From Streptomyces sp. B21-105 (GTDB taxonomy: Bacteria; Actinomycetota; Actinomycetes; Streptomycetales; Streptomycetaceae): a stretch of DNA of 64,000 nt. How positions within the stretch are numbered: the stretch's first letter is position 1; the number at the start of each line of letters is the position of its first letter. Shown here in pieces: positions 26,738 to 35,052 of this stretch. The position numbers were made by a program, and so were the translations under genes. Below the pieces are notes generated by a model, which was not told the origin of the DNA, searched no databases, and saw only the letters and a list, made by a program, of their open reading frames with translations. Location: the NCBI RefSeq assembly GCF_036898465.1, contig NZ_JARUMJ010000001.1, positions 8,742,001 through 8,806,000 on the forward strand, given 5' to 3'.

Positions 26738-27342
26738 TCACGACGCGCAGGGTCTTGGGGACGTCTCGGGCCCGGTCGTCAGCCGGAAGCCGACACCACG
26801 CACGGCCTGGATGGTCAGGGCGTCCCCGAACTTGTGCCGCAGGGCGTAGACATGGGTGTCCAGGGTCTTGGCGGGGCCGAACCGGTGGGCGTCCCAGACC
26901 GCGAGGCTGCACAGGAGGTGCGGGATCACACTCAAGGCCGGGCAGTCCGGGGCGACTTCACCTCGGTCGATGCCGCGCCGGAGGATGGCGTTGAGGTCGT
27001 CGATGGCCGGGTTGAGCATCACCTCTCCCAGGGTGCGGCGGAGTTCGGGATTGTCGTAGATCGCGTGGCCGACGCCGAGTCGCAGTGCGACGCCACCCGC
27101 GACCGTCCGGTCGTCGGCCAGGCGGCCAGCGGGTACAGGTCACCGCGCAGCGAACCGGTGTCGATCGTGTCGATCTTCGTCGGTCGGCGGAACTGCAGGG
27201 CCGCGAGGACCAGTTGCGGCTTGCCTCCCGACTGGCGGTGGTGCACCCTCCCCTCGAGCGAAACGAAGTCGTTCTCTTGGGTGGGATCGGCGAAGCCGTG
27301 ACGCCAAGGGAACGGCATCGTTTCCTTTGTGACGTGGGTCAC
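26738..27342 (-). pseudogene. Decayed TetR regulator joined to an OmpR-type DNA-binding tail
   Basis: Reading leftward, one frame gives SGGKPQLVLAALQF...IDTGSLRGDLYPLAAW, matching the end of a TetR HTH and the start of its ligand domain. After a frameshift near 27115-27130 a second frame continues GGVALRLGVGHAIYDNPELRR...AILRRGIDRGEVAPD, again TetR. At about 26885 this turns without a stop into KTLDTHVYALRHKF...IQAVRGVGFRLTTG, the winged-helix end of an OmpR response regulator. The first TetR helices and the whole receiver domain are missing. This looks like a deletion junction between two regulators followed by decay. Confidence 0.7.
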
Positions 27343-27401
27343 AAAAATGCCGGTGGTTTCCTGGCGTCACGGCTCCCGAGGAGAGGTGTCGAAGTACGGC
27401 G

Positions 27402-28745
27402 TCACCAGCCTGTCAGCAGCAGATGGTTGAGGAGCAGCGCGAGCACGGCCTGCGCGGCGAGCCACGGCCGGGGCCGGGGAAGGAGTGCGCCCGCGGCGAG
27501 CAGCCACTGGGCGAACGGCAGCCAGATGCGCTCGGTCTCCGCCTTGCTCATCCCGGACAGGTCGGCGATCAGCAGCGCGGCGAACGCGGCGGCGACCAGC
27601 AGGGCGAGACGGAAGTCGGGGGAGGCGCCCCGCACGTCCACGAGCTGCGCTCGGGACCGGGGAAACGCGCCGCCGGCACGTCGCAGAGCGGCCACCGTGG
27701 CCGGACCCACGATCAGGACCGTGCAGGCGAGGTTGGCCCACACCCAGTAGCCGTAGGGCCGGACACCTCCGGCGCCCTGGTAGTAGCGGTGGACCAGCAG
27801 CCGGTACGCCTCCCACCAGTCGAAGCCCGCGAGAGTGAACGCGAGCGGCACGACGGCGACTCCGGCGAAGGCGTACGGCAGGGGCCGCAGTCGTCCCGGG
27901 CCGCCGAGCAGCAGGACGGCGGCCGCGATCACGGCGAAGAGGGTGAGGCCGTAGGAGAGGTAGCAGGTGAGTCCGAAGAGGAGACCCGCGGCGAAGCCGG
28001 TCTGGCGCGGCCGGTGTCCGCTGACCGCGAGGGCGAGGAAGGCGACCGTCCAGGCGGCGACCGCCGTGAAGTAGCCGTCGGCGGAGGTTCCCGTCCACAC
28101 CGCGGCCGGCGCCAGCGCCAGGAACGGCGCCGCCCGGCGGGCGAGGCCCTCGCCCACCAGCGTTCGCACGGTGACGAGGACCGCCACGCACGCGGACCCG
28201 CCGACGGTGATGCACCAGACCCCGGCCCAGCCTCCGCCGCCGAGTCCCACCCGGTCGAGCAGGACGAAGGTGAGCGGCGCCGCGGGCGGGTGGCCCGCCA
28301 CGTGCGCGGGCCAGTTGTCGGGGGACTGGAGCAGGATGTGGTGGGTGAAGTCCCGCAGGGCGGCCGGGATGTCGTGGAAGCGGTCGATGACCCGCAGATA
28401 CTCGTGCCGGGTCGTGAGCCGGCCGGCGATCCCGCGCTGCCAGCCGTCGACGAGCGCCAGGGACCAGATCCAGGCCAGCGTGGCGCCCCACGTCGACCAG
28501 AGCAGCGTCCGCCACCGCAGCCGGGCCGCGACGGCGGGACCGTAGGCGACGACGGCGACCGCGACGACGATCGCCGCCGGGGTGCCCGGTCCGATGTGCG
28601 GCTGCCAGGTGGCCGACAGCGGGGGCCAGTTCACCCGCAGGGTGCCGTGCTCCCGCTCGATCGCGGTGCCCACCAGCACGGCGGCTGCGACGAGCAGAGC
28701 GGCAGCCGCCGTCGCGCCCAGGTCACGGAGATGATCACGATTCAC
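27402..28745 (-). CDS. Integral membrane protein, probable polyprenyl-phosphate-sugar glycosyltransferase (GT-C-like)
   Basis: The product is 447 residues with about ten membrane segments. The first periplasmic loops carry RLTTRHEYLRVIDRFHDIP and HVAGHPPAAPLTFVLLDRVG, a layout seen in GT-C mannosyl- and arabinosyltransferase-like proteins; the DR and HPP motifs fit that group, but the substrate is unknown. I prefer GTG 28745, which has TAGCGT (28753-28758) 7 bases upstream and would make a leaderless message. GTG 28781 is the alternative start (12 more residues). The gene is divergent from the molybdopterin oxidoreductase gene. Confidence 0.75.
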   Translation of the reverse strand: MNRDHLRDLGATAAAALLVAAAVLVGTAIEREHGTLRVNWPPLSATWQPHIGPGTPAAIVVAVAVVAYGPAVAARLRWRTLLWSTWGATLAWIWSLALVDGWQRGIAGRLTTRHEYLRVIDRFHDIPAALRDFTHHILLQSPDNWPAHVAGHPPAAPLTFVLLDRVGLGGGGWAGVWCITVGGSACVAVLVTVRTLVGEGLARRAAPFLALAPAAVWTGTSADGYFTAVAAWTVAFLALAVSGHRPRQTGFAAGLLFGLTCYLSYGLTLFAVIAAAVLLLGGPGRLRPLPYAFAGVAVVPLAFTLAGFDWWEAYRLLVHRYYQGAGGVRPYGYWVWANLACTVLIVGPATVAALRRAGGAFPRSRAQLVDVRGASPDFRLALLVAAAFAALLIADLSGMSKAETERIWLPFAQWLLAAGALLPRPRPWLAAQAVLALLLNHLLLTGW

Positions 28746-28859
28746 AAGGGGAACGCTAGGCCGCGAAAGGCACGCCGACACCGCCGCGCCCGAGGACGTC
28801 AGAGTTTCGTCATGTGTCGAAGGCTCCGTCGCCCGGTCTGCCCGGCCTACGGTCGGCGC

Positions 28860-30221
28860 ATGTCACGGTTGCCCACCCCGTCGTCCCTGTCCGCATCCTC
28901 CCGCCTGCCGACCTCTCCCCGCTTCTGGCGCAGCCCGCTGCGCGGGCCGTGGTTCACCTCCGTCCTCGGTGTCGTGCTGCTCGGCGGGATCACCGTGCTG
29001 TTCGTGACGGGGCTGCTCTCGTACGCCGCGTACAACCCGGATCTCTCGCCGGTCAATGACAAGACCCCGGACAAGGGACTGCTCGGCTTCTACCTCTTCG
29101 CGTGGCCGACGGATCCGACCTGGCTCTACCGGCTCAACCAGGGCGTCCATGTCACGCTCGGCATCACGTTGATCCCCGTGCTGCTGGCGAAACTGTGGTC
29201 GGTGATCCCCCGGCTGTTCGCGCTGCCGCCCGCGCGTTCGCTCGCCCACGCGCTGGAGCGCCTGTCGCTGCTCCTGCTGGTCGGTGGCGCGCTGTTCGAG
29301 TTCGTCACCGGCGTCCTCAACGTCCAGCTGGACTACGTCTTCCCTGGTTCGTTCTACCCGCTGCACTTCTACGGGGCGTGGGTGTTCTTCGCCGCGTTCG
29401 CCGCGCACGCGGTGCTGCGCGCACCGGCCGCCGTCCGTAATCTGCGCCGACTGCGGCACGAGACCGACGGCCCCAGGGACGTACCCGACGGCCCCAGGGA
29501 CGTACCCGGCGGCCCCCGGGACGTGCCCGACGGCCCCCGGGACGAGACCGGCCGTGCGGCGGAGGTCTCCCTGGTGGCGCCGCGTCCCGTGGAGCCCACG
29601 GTGACGCGGCGGGGAGCGCTGTGGCTGGTCGGCGGCGGTTCCCTGCTGCTTTTCGCCACCACGGTGGGCCAGAGCTTCGACGGGCTCGCACGGTGGACGG
29701 CGCTCCTCGCACCGCGTGGGGGCGCGGATCCGGGCAGCGGGCCCGGCGGCTTCCAGATCAACAAGACGGCCGCCGCGCGGGGGATCGCCGCTGCGGAGAC
29801 GAGCGCGGACGTGTGGCGGCTGACCGTCGTCGGGCCCGCGGGAACCGTCCGCTTGAGCAGGGCGGAGCTGCTGGACCTCCCGCTGCACAGCGCGGCGCTG
29901 CCCATCGCGTGTGTGGAGGGCTGGTCCACCTCCGACCAGTGGTGGCGGGGCGTGCGGCTGCGCGATCTCGCCGCACTGGTCGGTCACGACGCGGACACCG
30001 CCCCCGACGTCCTGGTGGAGTCGCTCCAGCGGAGCGGGGCCTTCCGCCGGGCGGCGCTGCGCGCCAATCAGGTGCGCGACCGGCGCTCCCTGCTGGCCCT
30101 GGACGTCAACGGCGAGCCGCTGACCCCCGACCACGGCTTCCCGGCCCGGATCATCGTGCCCGCGGCGCCCGGCGTGCTGAACACGAAGTGGGTCGCCCGG
30201 CTGACGTTCGGCGAACTGTGA
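28860..30221 (+). CDS. Membrane b-type-cytochrome-like domain fused to a sulfite-oxidase-family molybdopterin domain
   Basis: The product is 453 residues. The N-terminal half (about 30-190) has four to five membrane helices with His residues (GVHVTLGITLIP; YPLHFYGAWVFFAAFAAH) suited to heme b. A repetitive linker (about 200-230) leads to one more membrane helix (ALWLVGGGSLLLFATTVG) and the Mo-cofactor domain (about 300-453), with the ligand Cys in LPIACVEGWSTSDQWW and the C-terminal HGFPARIIVPAAPGV. It likely passes electrons between a periplasmic substrate and the quinone pool. TACGGT 6 bases before ATG 28860 suggests a leaderless start. Confidence 0.83.
   Translation: MSRLPTPSSLSASSRLPTSPRFWRSPLRGPWFTSVLGVVLLGGITVLFVTGLLSYAAYNPDLSPVNDKTPDKGLLGFYLFAWPTDPTWLYRLNQGVHVTLGITLIPVLLAKLWSVIPRLFALPPARSLAHALERLSLLLLVGGALFEFVTGVLNVQLDYVFPGSFYPLHFYGAWVFFAAFAAHAVLRAPAAVRNLRRLRHETDGPRDVPDGPRDVPGGPRDVPDGPRDETGRAAEVSLVAPRPVEPTVTRRGALWLVGGGSLLLFATTVGQSFDGLARWTALLAPRGGADPGSGPGGFQINKTAAARGIAAAETSADVWRLTVVGPAGTVRLSRAELLDLPLHSAALPIACVEGWSTSDQWWRGVRLRDLAALVGHDADTAPDVLVESLQRSGAFRRAALRANQVRDRRSLLALDVNGEPLTPDHGFPARIIVPAAPGVLNTKWVARLTFGEL
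29466..29549 (+). repeat. Four 21-base in-frame repeats in the molybdopterin protein linker
   Basis: Four consecutive 21-base units encode the heptad DGPRDVP with small changes (GGPRDVP, DGPRDET). They lie exactly between the heme and Mo domains. Copy number changes would alter linker length without breaking the frame. Confidence 0.8.
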
Positions 30222-30327
30222 GGACGTCGACGAGGCGAGCCGTGAGGACAGCCACGAGGCGAGCTGTGAGGACCCCGGTGAGGAGACACCTGTGAGGCGA
30301 TCTGTGAGGCGATCTGCGAGGCGACGC
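30218..30327 (+). repeat. Direct repeats GTGAGGAC.. and GTGAGGCGATCT at a gene junction
   Basis: Two 24-base copies beginning GTGAGGAC and ending GAGGCGAGC(C/T) are followed by a partial copy and by GTGAGGCGATCT twice. The run crosses the gap between the molybdopterin gene and the small membrane protein gene and supplies several possible GTG starts for the latter. Confidence 0.7.
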
Positions 30328-30843
30328 GGTGCGGCGGCGGGCAGCCGTGCGCCCCGTGCGAAGACGACCCGGGCCCTGCGCGGGGAGGTCATCGGCAGCC
30401 CGTTCACCCTGCTGCTGCTGGCCTGCTCGTTCGCGCTGGCCGGATATGCGGGGGTGCGGCTGCTGACTGACGACTGGTTCGCGGTGGCCCTGTGGTTCGT
30501 GGGCGCGGCGCTCGTCCATGACCTGGTGCTGCTGCCGCTGTACGCGGCGGCCGACCGCGCGGCCGTGGGGTCGCTCGCCTCGGCCGGCCACCGCGCGTGG
30601 GCCCTGTACCTGCGGGTGCCGGCCGCTCTGTCCGGGCTGCTCCTGCTGGTGTGGTTCCCGCTGATCAGCGGGCGCGTGGAGGCGCGCTACCGGTCGACGA
30701 CCGGGATGTCCGCGGACGGATTCCCGGCCCGCTGGCTGCTGATCACGGCCGCGCTCTTCGGCGGCTCGGCGCTGCTGCTCGCGCTGCGCCGGCGGTCGGG
30801 GCTGCGCAGGGCGACGAAGCAACGGCCGTCCGCCGACCACTGA
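30292..30843 (+). CDS. Four-helix membrane protein of unknown function
   Basis: The product is 183 residues. An Arg-rich N-terminus (MRRSVRRSARRRGAA) is followed by about four membrane helices (TLLLLACSFALAGYAGV; WFAVALWFVGAALVHDLVLL; LRVPAALSGLLLLVWFPL; WLLITAALFGGSALLLAL). It follows the molybdopterin gene by 70 bases and is probably cotranscribed, perhaps as a partner membrane subunit. GTG 30292 has GAGGAGA upstream, but nearby GTG codons in the repeats are alternatives. Its last 157 bases overlap the opposing methyltransferase gene. Confidence 0.7.
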   Translation: MRRSVRRSARRRGAAAGSRAPRAKTTRALRGEVIGSPFTLLLLACSFALAGYAGVRLLTDDWFAVALWFVGAALVHDLVLLPLYAAADRAAVGSLASAGHRAWALYLRVPAALSGLLLLVWFPLISGRVEARYRSTTGMSADGFPARWLLITAALFGGSALLLALRRRSGLRRATKQRPSADH

Positions 30844-31562
30844 TCGGCGGCCCGCCAGCCCGACGGGCCGGTGCGCCCGAGCAGCGCCCGGGTGCCGAGC
30901 CGGGCCCAGGGGAACGGTGCGCCGGCGCCGCCCCGGACGTCGACGAGACGGACGCTGACGCACTCGTCGACGTCCACGGGAGCCGTCTCGGCGATCAGCA
31001 GGCCGCCGGGCAGCAGGACCCCCGCCAGCCTCTCGAGGAGGGCGCCCGCGTCACCGCCGATGCCGAGGTTGCCGTCGACGAGCAGGGCGGTGCCCCAACG
31101 GCCCTCCCCGGGAAGCGGCTCGAAGACCGAGCGCCGCAGTGCGGGGCCGCCGAGCCGGACCGTGTGCCGGACGGCGGCCTCGCTGACGTCGATGCCCAGA
31201 GCGGTGCGGCCCCGCGCGGCGAGCTCGGCGACCAGCCGTCCGGGACCGCAGCCCACGTCGAGGACGGCGCCCTCGCAGCGGTCCAGCACCTGCCGGTCCA
31301 CGGCGTCGGCGCGCCCGCACCAGCGCTCCACGTCCAGGGGCAGCAGCCAGCCGTCCCCGCGGCGCAGGAAGAGCGGCCCGCGGCCGGCCCGGAGGGCGTC
31401 GGCGTACGGGTCGGCGCGGGACCAGCCGTGCTCCGCACCCTCGCGCGCCACCGTCTCGCGCGCCACCACCTCACGCTCGACCGTCTCGCGCGTCACCACG
31501 TCGTCCGTCACCACCTTGCTCGCCATCACCTTGCGCGTCACCACCTCGTGCGTCGTGCTCAT
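30687..31562 (-). CDS. SAM-dependent methyltransferase with a repetitive N-terminal extension
   Basis: The product is 291 residues. The class I methyltransferase core starts at about residue 45 (DPYADALRAGRGPLFLRR, then VLDVGCGPGRLVAELAARG and ALGIDVSEAAV). The first 40 residues are Val/Thr/Arg-rich near-repeats (EVVTRKV, VVTRETV, VVARETV) and look like a recent extension; translation may begin further in. ATG 31562 overlaps the stop of the preceding gene as ATGA. The last 52 residues lie antisense to the end of the facing gene. It probably acts with the two glycosyltransferases encoded upstream on a shared product. Confidence 0.8.
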   Translation of the reverse strand: MSTTHEVVTRKVMASKVVTDDVVTRETVEREVVARETVAREGAEHGWSRADPYADALRAGRGPLFLRRGDGWLLPLDVERWCGRADAVDRQVLDRCEGAVLDVGCGPGRLVAELAARGRTALGIDVSEAAVRHTVRLGGPALRRSVFEPLPGEGRWGTALLVDGNLGIGGDAGALLERLAGVLLPGGLLIAETAPVDVDECVSVRLVDVRGGAGAPFPWARLGTRALLGRTGPSGWRAADQWSADGRCFVALRSPDRRRSASSSAEPPKSAAVISSQRAGNPSADIPVVDR

Positions 31563-32176
31563 CGGCTGCCGACCGCGTGGAGGCGGGTCAGGGCGGCGGC
31601 GAAGCGGCTGTGCGCGGCGCCGGCGGCGACCGCCTCGGCGTCGGCGGACGTGTCCACGTCCCGCAGGCGCGGCAGATCGCGCACGCGCAGTCCTGCGGCG
31701 ACGAGCCGGGCGCGCTGCACCGCGCCGGTGGCGGACGTCGACATCGGTACCCCGCGCAACAGATCCGGGTCGGGGCGGGCCAGTCCGAGGGCCCAGAAGC
31801 CGCCGTCCTCGGCGGGGCCGAAGCAGGCGTCGTACCCCTCGAAGTCCACAGTGAGCAGTTCCGGCGTCACCTGTGGGGTGTCCATCCCGATCAGCAGGGC
31901 CGGGCCGTCGCACCCGGCGAAGGCCGCGGCGAGCCGCTCGTCCAGGCCGCCCGCGCACTGCGGCACGACGTCGAAACCGGGCGGCAGCCACGGCCCGCTC
32001 TCCCCGTCGAGGACCAGCACGCGACGCCCGGCGGGTGTCGCGGCGACCGTGCGCAGGGTGTCCTCGAGGGCCGCCTCGGCGAGCGAGGCGGCCTCGGCGG
32101 GTGTGAACGGCGGGGTCAGGCGGGTCTTCACCCGGCCCGGCCGCGGTTCCTTGGCGACGACGAGCAGGGTGATCAT
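31559..32176 (-). CDS. TIGR04282/DUF2064 GT-A-fold glycosyltransferase-like protein
   Basis: The product is 205 residues. The nucleotide-sugar-binding start LLVVAKEPRPGRVKTRLTPP, the LLIGMDTPQVTPELL segment and CFGPAEDGGFWALGL are typical of DUF2064 proteins, which accompany glycosyltransferases and methyltransferases in small operons. It overlaps both neighbours by ATGA, so three genes (GT2, this one, methyltransferase) are translationally coupled. The product of the pathway is not known. Confidence 0.85.
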   Translation of the reverse strand: MITLLVVAKEPRPGRVKTRLTPPFTPAEAASLAEAALEDTLRTVAATPAGRRVLVLDGESGPWLPPGFDVVPQCAGGLDERLAAAFAGCDGPALLIGMDTPQVTPELLTVDFEGYDACFGPAEDGGFWALGLARPDPDLLRGVPMSTSATGAVQRARLVAAGLRVRDLPRLRDVDTSADAEAVAAGAAHSRFAAALTRLHAVGSR

Positions 32177-32940
32177 CGGCGGACCCCTTTCCGCACGGGC
32201 CCGGGCCCGGGAGTCGGAGCCGGAGCGGGAGCCGGGCTCGCCGCGAGCGTCGGAGATGGTGACGCCGACGGCGGTTCGGCCAGGACGCGGCTCATGTCGC
32301 GCACCGCGTGCCAGGTGCCGCGCCAGGTGCCCGTCACCTTGGACGCGCCGGACCGCGGCAGATACGGGACGTCGTGCTCGGCCACCCGCCAGCCCGCGTC
32401 GGCGGCCCGCACGACCATCTGCAGCGGATAGCCGCTGCGCCGGTCGGTCAGCCCGAGCCCGAGCAGCGCCTCACGGCGGGCGGCGCGCAGTGGACCGAGG
32501 TCGTGCAGGCGCAGGCCGGTGCGGCGGCGCAGCATCCGCGCGAGCGCGATGTTGCCGGCCCGGGCGTGCGCGGGCCAGGCGCCGCGGCCCTGCGGGCGTC
32601 TGCGTCCGAGCACCAGGTCGGCCTGGCCGTCTCGGACTTCGCGCACGAACGGCACGAGCAGGGCCGGGTCGAGTGAGGCGTCGCAGTCGCAGAAGCACAC
32701 GATGCCGGCGGTCGCGGCGCTCAGCCCGGCGTGGCAGGCGGCGCCGAAGCCGCGGCGCGGCTCGTGGACGACGACGGCGCCGAGCCGCCGGGCGATGTCC
32801 GCCGATCCGTCGGCGGACCCGTTGTCGACGACCAGCGCACGCCAGCCGGAGGGAATGCGGGCGAGTACCCAGGGGAGCGCCTCGGCCTCGTTCAGACAGG
32901 GGAGGACGACGTCGACGTCCTCGAGCGGGGGAGGGGTCAT
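32173..32940 (-). CDS. GT2 family glycosyltransferase (polyprenyl-phosphate sugar synthase-like)
   Basis: The product is 255 residues with the GT-A fold: VVLPCLNEAEALPWVL, ALVVDNGSADGSADIA and the donor/metal motif CFCDCDASLDP (about 90-100), then LVLGRRR and acceptor motifs (HDLGPLRAARREALL). The last 35 residues are Ala/Pro/Ser-rich and appear disordered. No membrane helix is present. The start at ATG 32940 is the first of a leftward three-gene operon and lies divergent from a response regulator gene. Confidence 0.88.
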   Translation of the reverse strand: MTPPPLEDVDVVLPCLNEAEALPWVLARIPSGWRALVVDNGSADGSADIARRLGAVVVHEPRRGFGAACHAGLSAATAGIVCFCDCDASLDPALLVPFVREVRDGQADLVLGRRRPQGRGAWPAHARAGNIALARMLRRRTGLRLHDLGPLRAARREALLGLGLTDRRSGYPLQMVVRAADAGWRVAEHDVPYLPRSGASKVTGTWRGTWHAVRDMSRVLAEPPSASPSPTLAASPAPAPAPTPGPGPVRKGVRR

Positions 32941-33066
32941 CACGTCTCTCACCCTACGAACGGGAATAGGACATTTCGGACTTCGGCTCCTTACGAAACG
33001 CGGACGTCGATTACGGGACGGGGCCGCGGGGCGACGCGGGACGGCCCACGATGCGAGGCTGGCCCT

Positions 33067-33828
33067 ATGGAACAGCAGCCGTACGAGCAGGCCGCGGACG
33101 CCCCCGCGAGCCGAGGGGCCGGGGCGACCCGGCCCCGGGTCCTGGTCGTCGACGACGACCCGACCGTCGCCGAGGTCGTCGCGGGCTACCTCGACCGCGC
33201 CGGGTACCTGGTGGACCGGGCGGGAGACGGGCCCTCCGCCCTCGCCGGCGCCACCGCCCACTGGCCCGACCTGGTGGTCCTCGATCTGATGTTGCCAGGC
33301 ATGGACGGCCTCGAGGTGTGCCGGCGGTTGCGTGGCCGAGGTCCCGTCCCGGTGATCATGCTCACCGCCCGCGGCGACGAGGACGACCGCATCCTCGGCC
33401 TGGAGGTCGGCGCGGACGACTACGTCACCAAGCCGTTCAGCCCCCGGGAACTGGTGCTCAGGGTGGAGTCCGTGCTGCGTCGCACCCGGCCCCGGGTGGG
33501 CGCACGCTCCCTCGGCGCGGCCGGACTCACCCTCGACCCGGCGGCCCGCCGCGCCACCCGCGACGGCGCCGAACTGGCGCTCACGCTGCGCGAGTTCGAC
33601 CTCCTCGCGTTCTTCCTGCGGCATCCGGGCCGGGCGTTCAGCCGTGAGGACCTGATGCGGGAGGTGTGGGGCTGGGACTTCGGCGACCTGTCGACCGTAA
33701 CCGTCCATGTGCGGCGGCTGCGCAACAAGGTGGAGGACGATCCGGCCCGGCCCCGTCTGATCCAGACGGTGTGGGGCGTCGGCTACCGATTCGATCCCGC
33801 GGCCCCTGCCGGCCCCGGCGAGGAGTGA
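33067..33828 (+). CDS. OmpR-family response regulator
   Basis: The product is 253 residues. The receiver domain (about 30-145) has the acidic pair in VVDDDPTVAE, the phosphoacceptor Asp in LVVLDLMLPGMDG, and the Lys in VTKPFSPREL. The winged helix (about 165-250) ends DLSTVTVHVRRLRNKVEDD...VWGVGYRFD. The first 28 residues are an unconserved tail. ATG 33067 has a short leader: GAGGCT lies 6 bases before it, a poor -10. It is coupled to the kinase gene that follows. Confidence 0.92.
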   Translation: MEQQPYEQAADAPASRGAGATRPRVLVVDDDPTVAEVVAGYLDRAGYLVDRAGDGPSALAGATAHWPDLVVLDLMLPGMDGLEVCRRLRGRGPVPVIMLTARGDEDDRILGLEVGADDYVTKPFSPRELVLRVESVLRRTRPRVGARSLGAAGLTLDPAARRATRDGAELALTLREFDLLAFFLRHPGRAFSREDLMREVWGWDFGDLSTVTVHVRRLRNKVEDDPARPRLIQTVWGVGYRFDPAAPAGPGEE

Positions 33829-33830
33829 CC

Positions 33831-34943
33831 GTGCGCGACAGCCTTCTCATCGCCCTGTACGCCCTGCTCGGCGCCGGCGCGGCCGGGTTGCTCGGCGCGG
33901 GCGCCCTGTGGCTGCTCCGCCGCCGGTCGCTGACCGGCTCGCTCACCGTGGTGGCGGCCGTCGCCGTGACCGCCATGCTCGCGGGCACCCTCGCGGTGGC
34001 GCAGGCGATGTTCCTGTCCCCGCACGACCTGAGCGTGGTCACCACGGTGGTCGCGATGGCGGCCGTCGTCTCCCTGGCCACCGCGCTGGCGCTCGGCCGC
34101 TGGGTGGTCGCCCGCAGCCACGAACTCGCCCTCGCGGCCCGCTCCTTCGGCGACGGCGGTGCCTTCACCGCACCCGACGGGCCGGCCACCGCCGAACTCG
34201 TCGCGCTCAGCCGCGAGTTGCAGGCCACCAGCGCGAAACTCGCCGAGTCCCGGGAGCGGGAGCGGGCGCTGGAGTCGTCCCGGCGGGAACTCGTCGCCTG
34301 GATCTCGCACGACCTGCGCACCCCGCTCGCCGGCCTGCGCGCGATGTCCGAGGCGCTGGAGGACGGCGTCGCCGTCGACCCCGGCCGCTATCTGCGCCAG
34401 ATCCGCACCGAGGTCGAACGGCTCAACGGCATGGTCGGCGACCTGTTCGAGCTCTCCCGCATCCACGCCGGCGCCCTTGCCCTGTCGCCCGCCCGGATGT
34501 CCGTCTACGACCTGGTCGGCGACGCACTCGCCGGGGCGTACCCGCTGGCGTACGAGCACGGCGTACGACTGGTGGGGGACCGGGTGGAGCCCCTGCCGGT
34601 GGAGGTGGACGGCAAGGAGATGAGCCGGGTCCTCGGCAACCTGCTGGTCAACGCGATCCGCCGGACGCCCGCCGACGGCACCGTCATGGTGGCCGCCGAA
34701 CGCTCGCCCGACGGCGTGGTGCTGTCCGTCTCGGACAGCTGCGGCGGCATCCCCGAGGAGGACCTCGGCCGTGTCTTCGACACCGGCTGGCGCGGCACCC
34801 ACGCCCGGACGCCGCCGGCGGGCGCCGGACTGGGCCTGGCGATCGTCCGCGGCATCGTGGAGGCGCACCGGGGCCGGGCCACCGTGCACAACATCCCCGG
34901 CGGCTGCCGTTTCGAGGTGGTGCTGCCCGCGGCAGCTTCATGA
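33831..34943 (+). CDS. Sensor histidine kinase
   Basis: The product is 370 residues. Two N-terminal membrane helices (LLIALYALLGAGAAGLLGAGALWLL; VVTTVVAMAAVVSLATALAL) enclose almost no extracellular loop. A HAMP-like stretch is followed by the phosphoacceptor His in AWISHDLRTPLAGL and the ATPase domain (NLLVNAIRRTP; SDSCGGIPEEDLGRVF; GAGLGLAIVRGIV). With so small an outer loop it probably senses membrane state. GTG 33831 has GAGGAG 5 bases upstream; GTG 33825, overlapping the regulator stop as GTGA, is an alternative. Confidence 0.9.
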   Translation: MRDSLLIALYALLGAGAAGLLGAGALWLLRRRSLTGSLTVVAAVAVTAMLAGTLAVAQAMFLSPHDLSVVTTVVAMAAVVSLATALALGRWVVARSHELALAARSFGDGGAFTAPDGPATAELVALSRELQATSAKLAESRERERALESSRRELVAWISHDLRTPLAGLRAMSEALEDGVAVDPGRYLRQIRTEVERLNGMVGDLFELSRIHAGALALSPARMSVYDLVGDALAGAYPLAYEHGVRLVGDRVEPLPVEVDGKEMSRVLGNLLVNAIRRTPADGTVMVAAERSPDGVVLSVSDSCGGIPEEDLGRVFDTGWRGTHARTPPAGAGLGLAIVRGIVEAHRGRATVHNIPGGCRFEVVLPAAAS

Positions 34944-34961
34944 CGCGGGCAGCACCACCGG

Positions 34962-35050
34962 TCCTGTGTGGGGCGCGGCTTGTGTGCGGTGAGGTCTCTG
35001 TGCGGGGCGCGGTTCCTGTGCGACGCGATTCCTGTGCGGGGCGCGGTGCG
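34962..35050. repeat. Five degenerate 16-18 base repeats (CCTGTGCGGGGCGCGGTT type)
   Basis: Imperfect copies run through the 109-base gap between the convergent kinase and epimerase genes and into the end of the epimerase region. No hairpin terminator is evident, so the repeats may take that role or be neutral. Confidence 0.65.
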
Positions 35051-35052
35051 GG

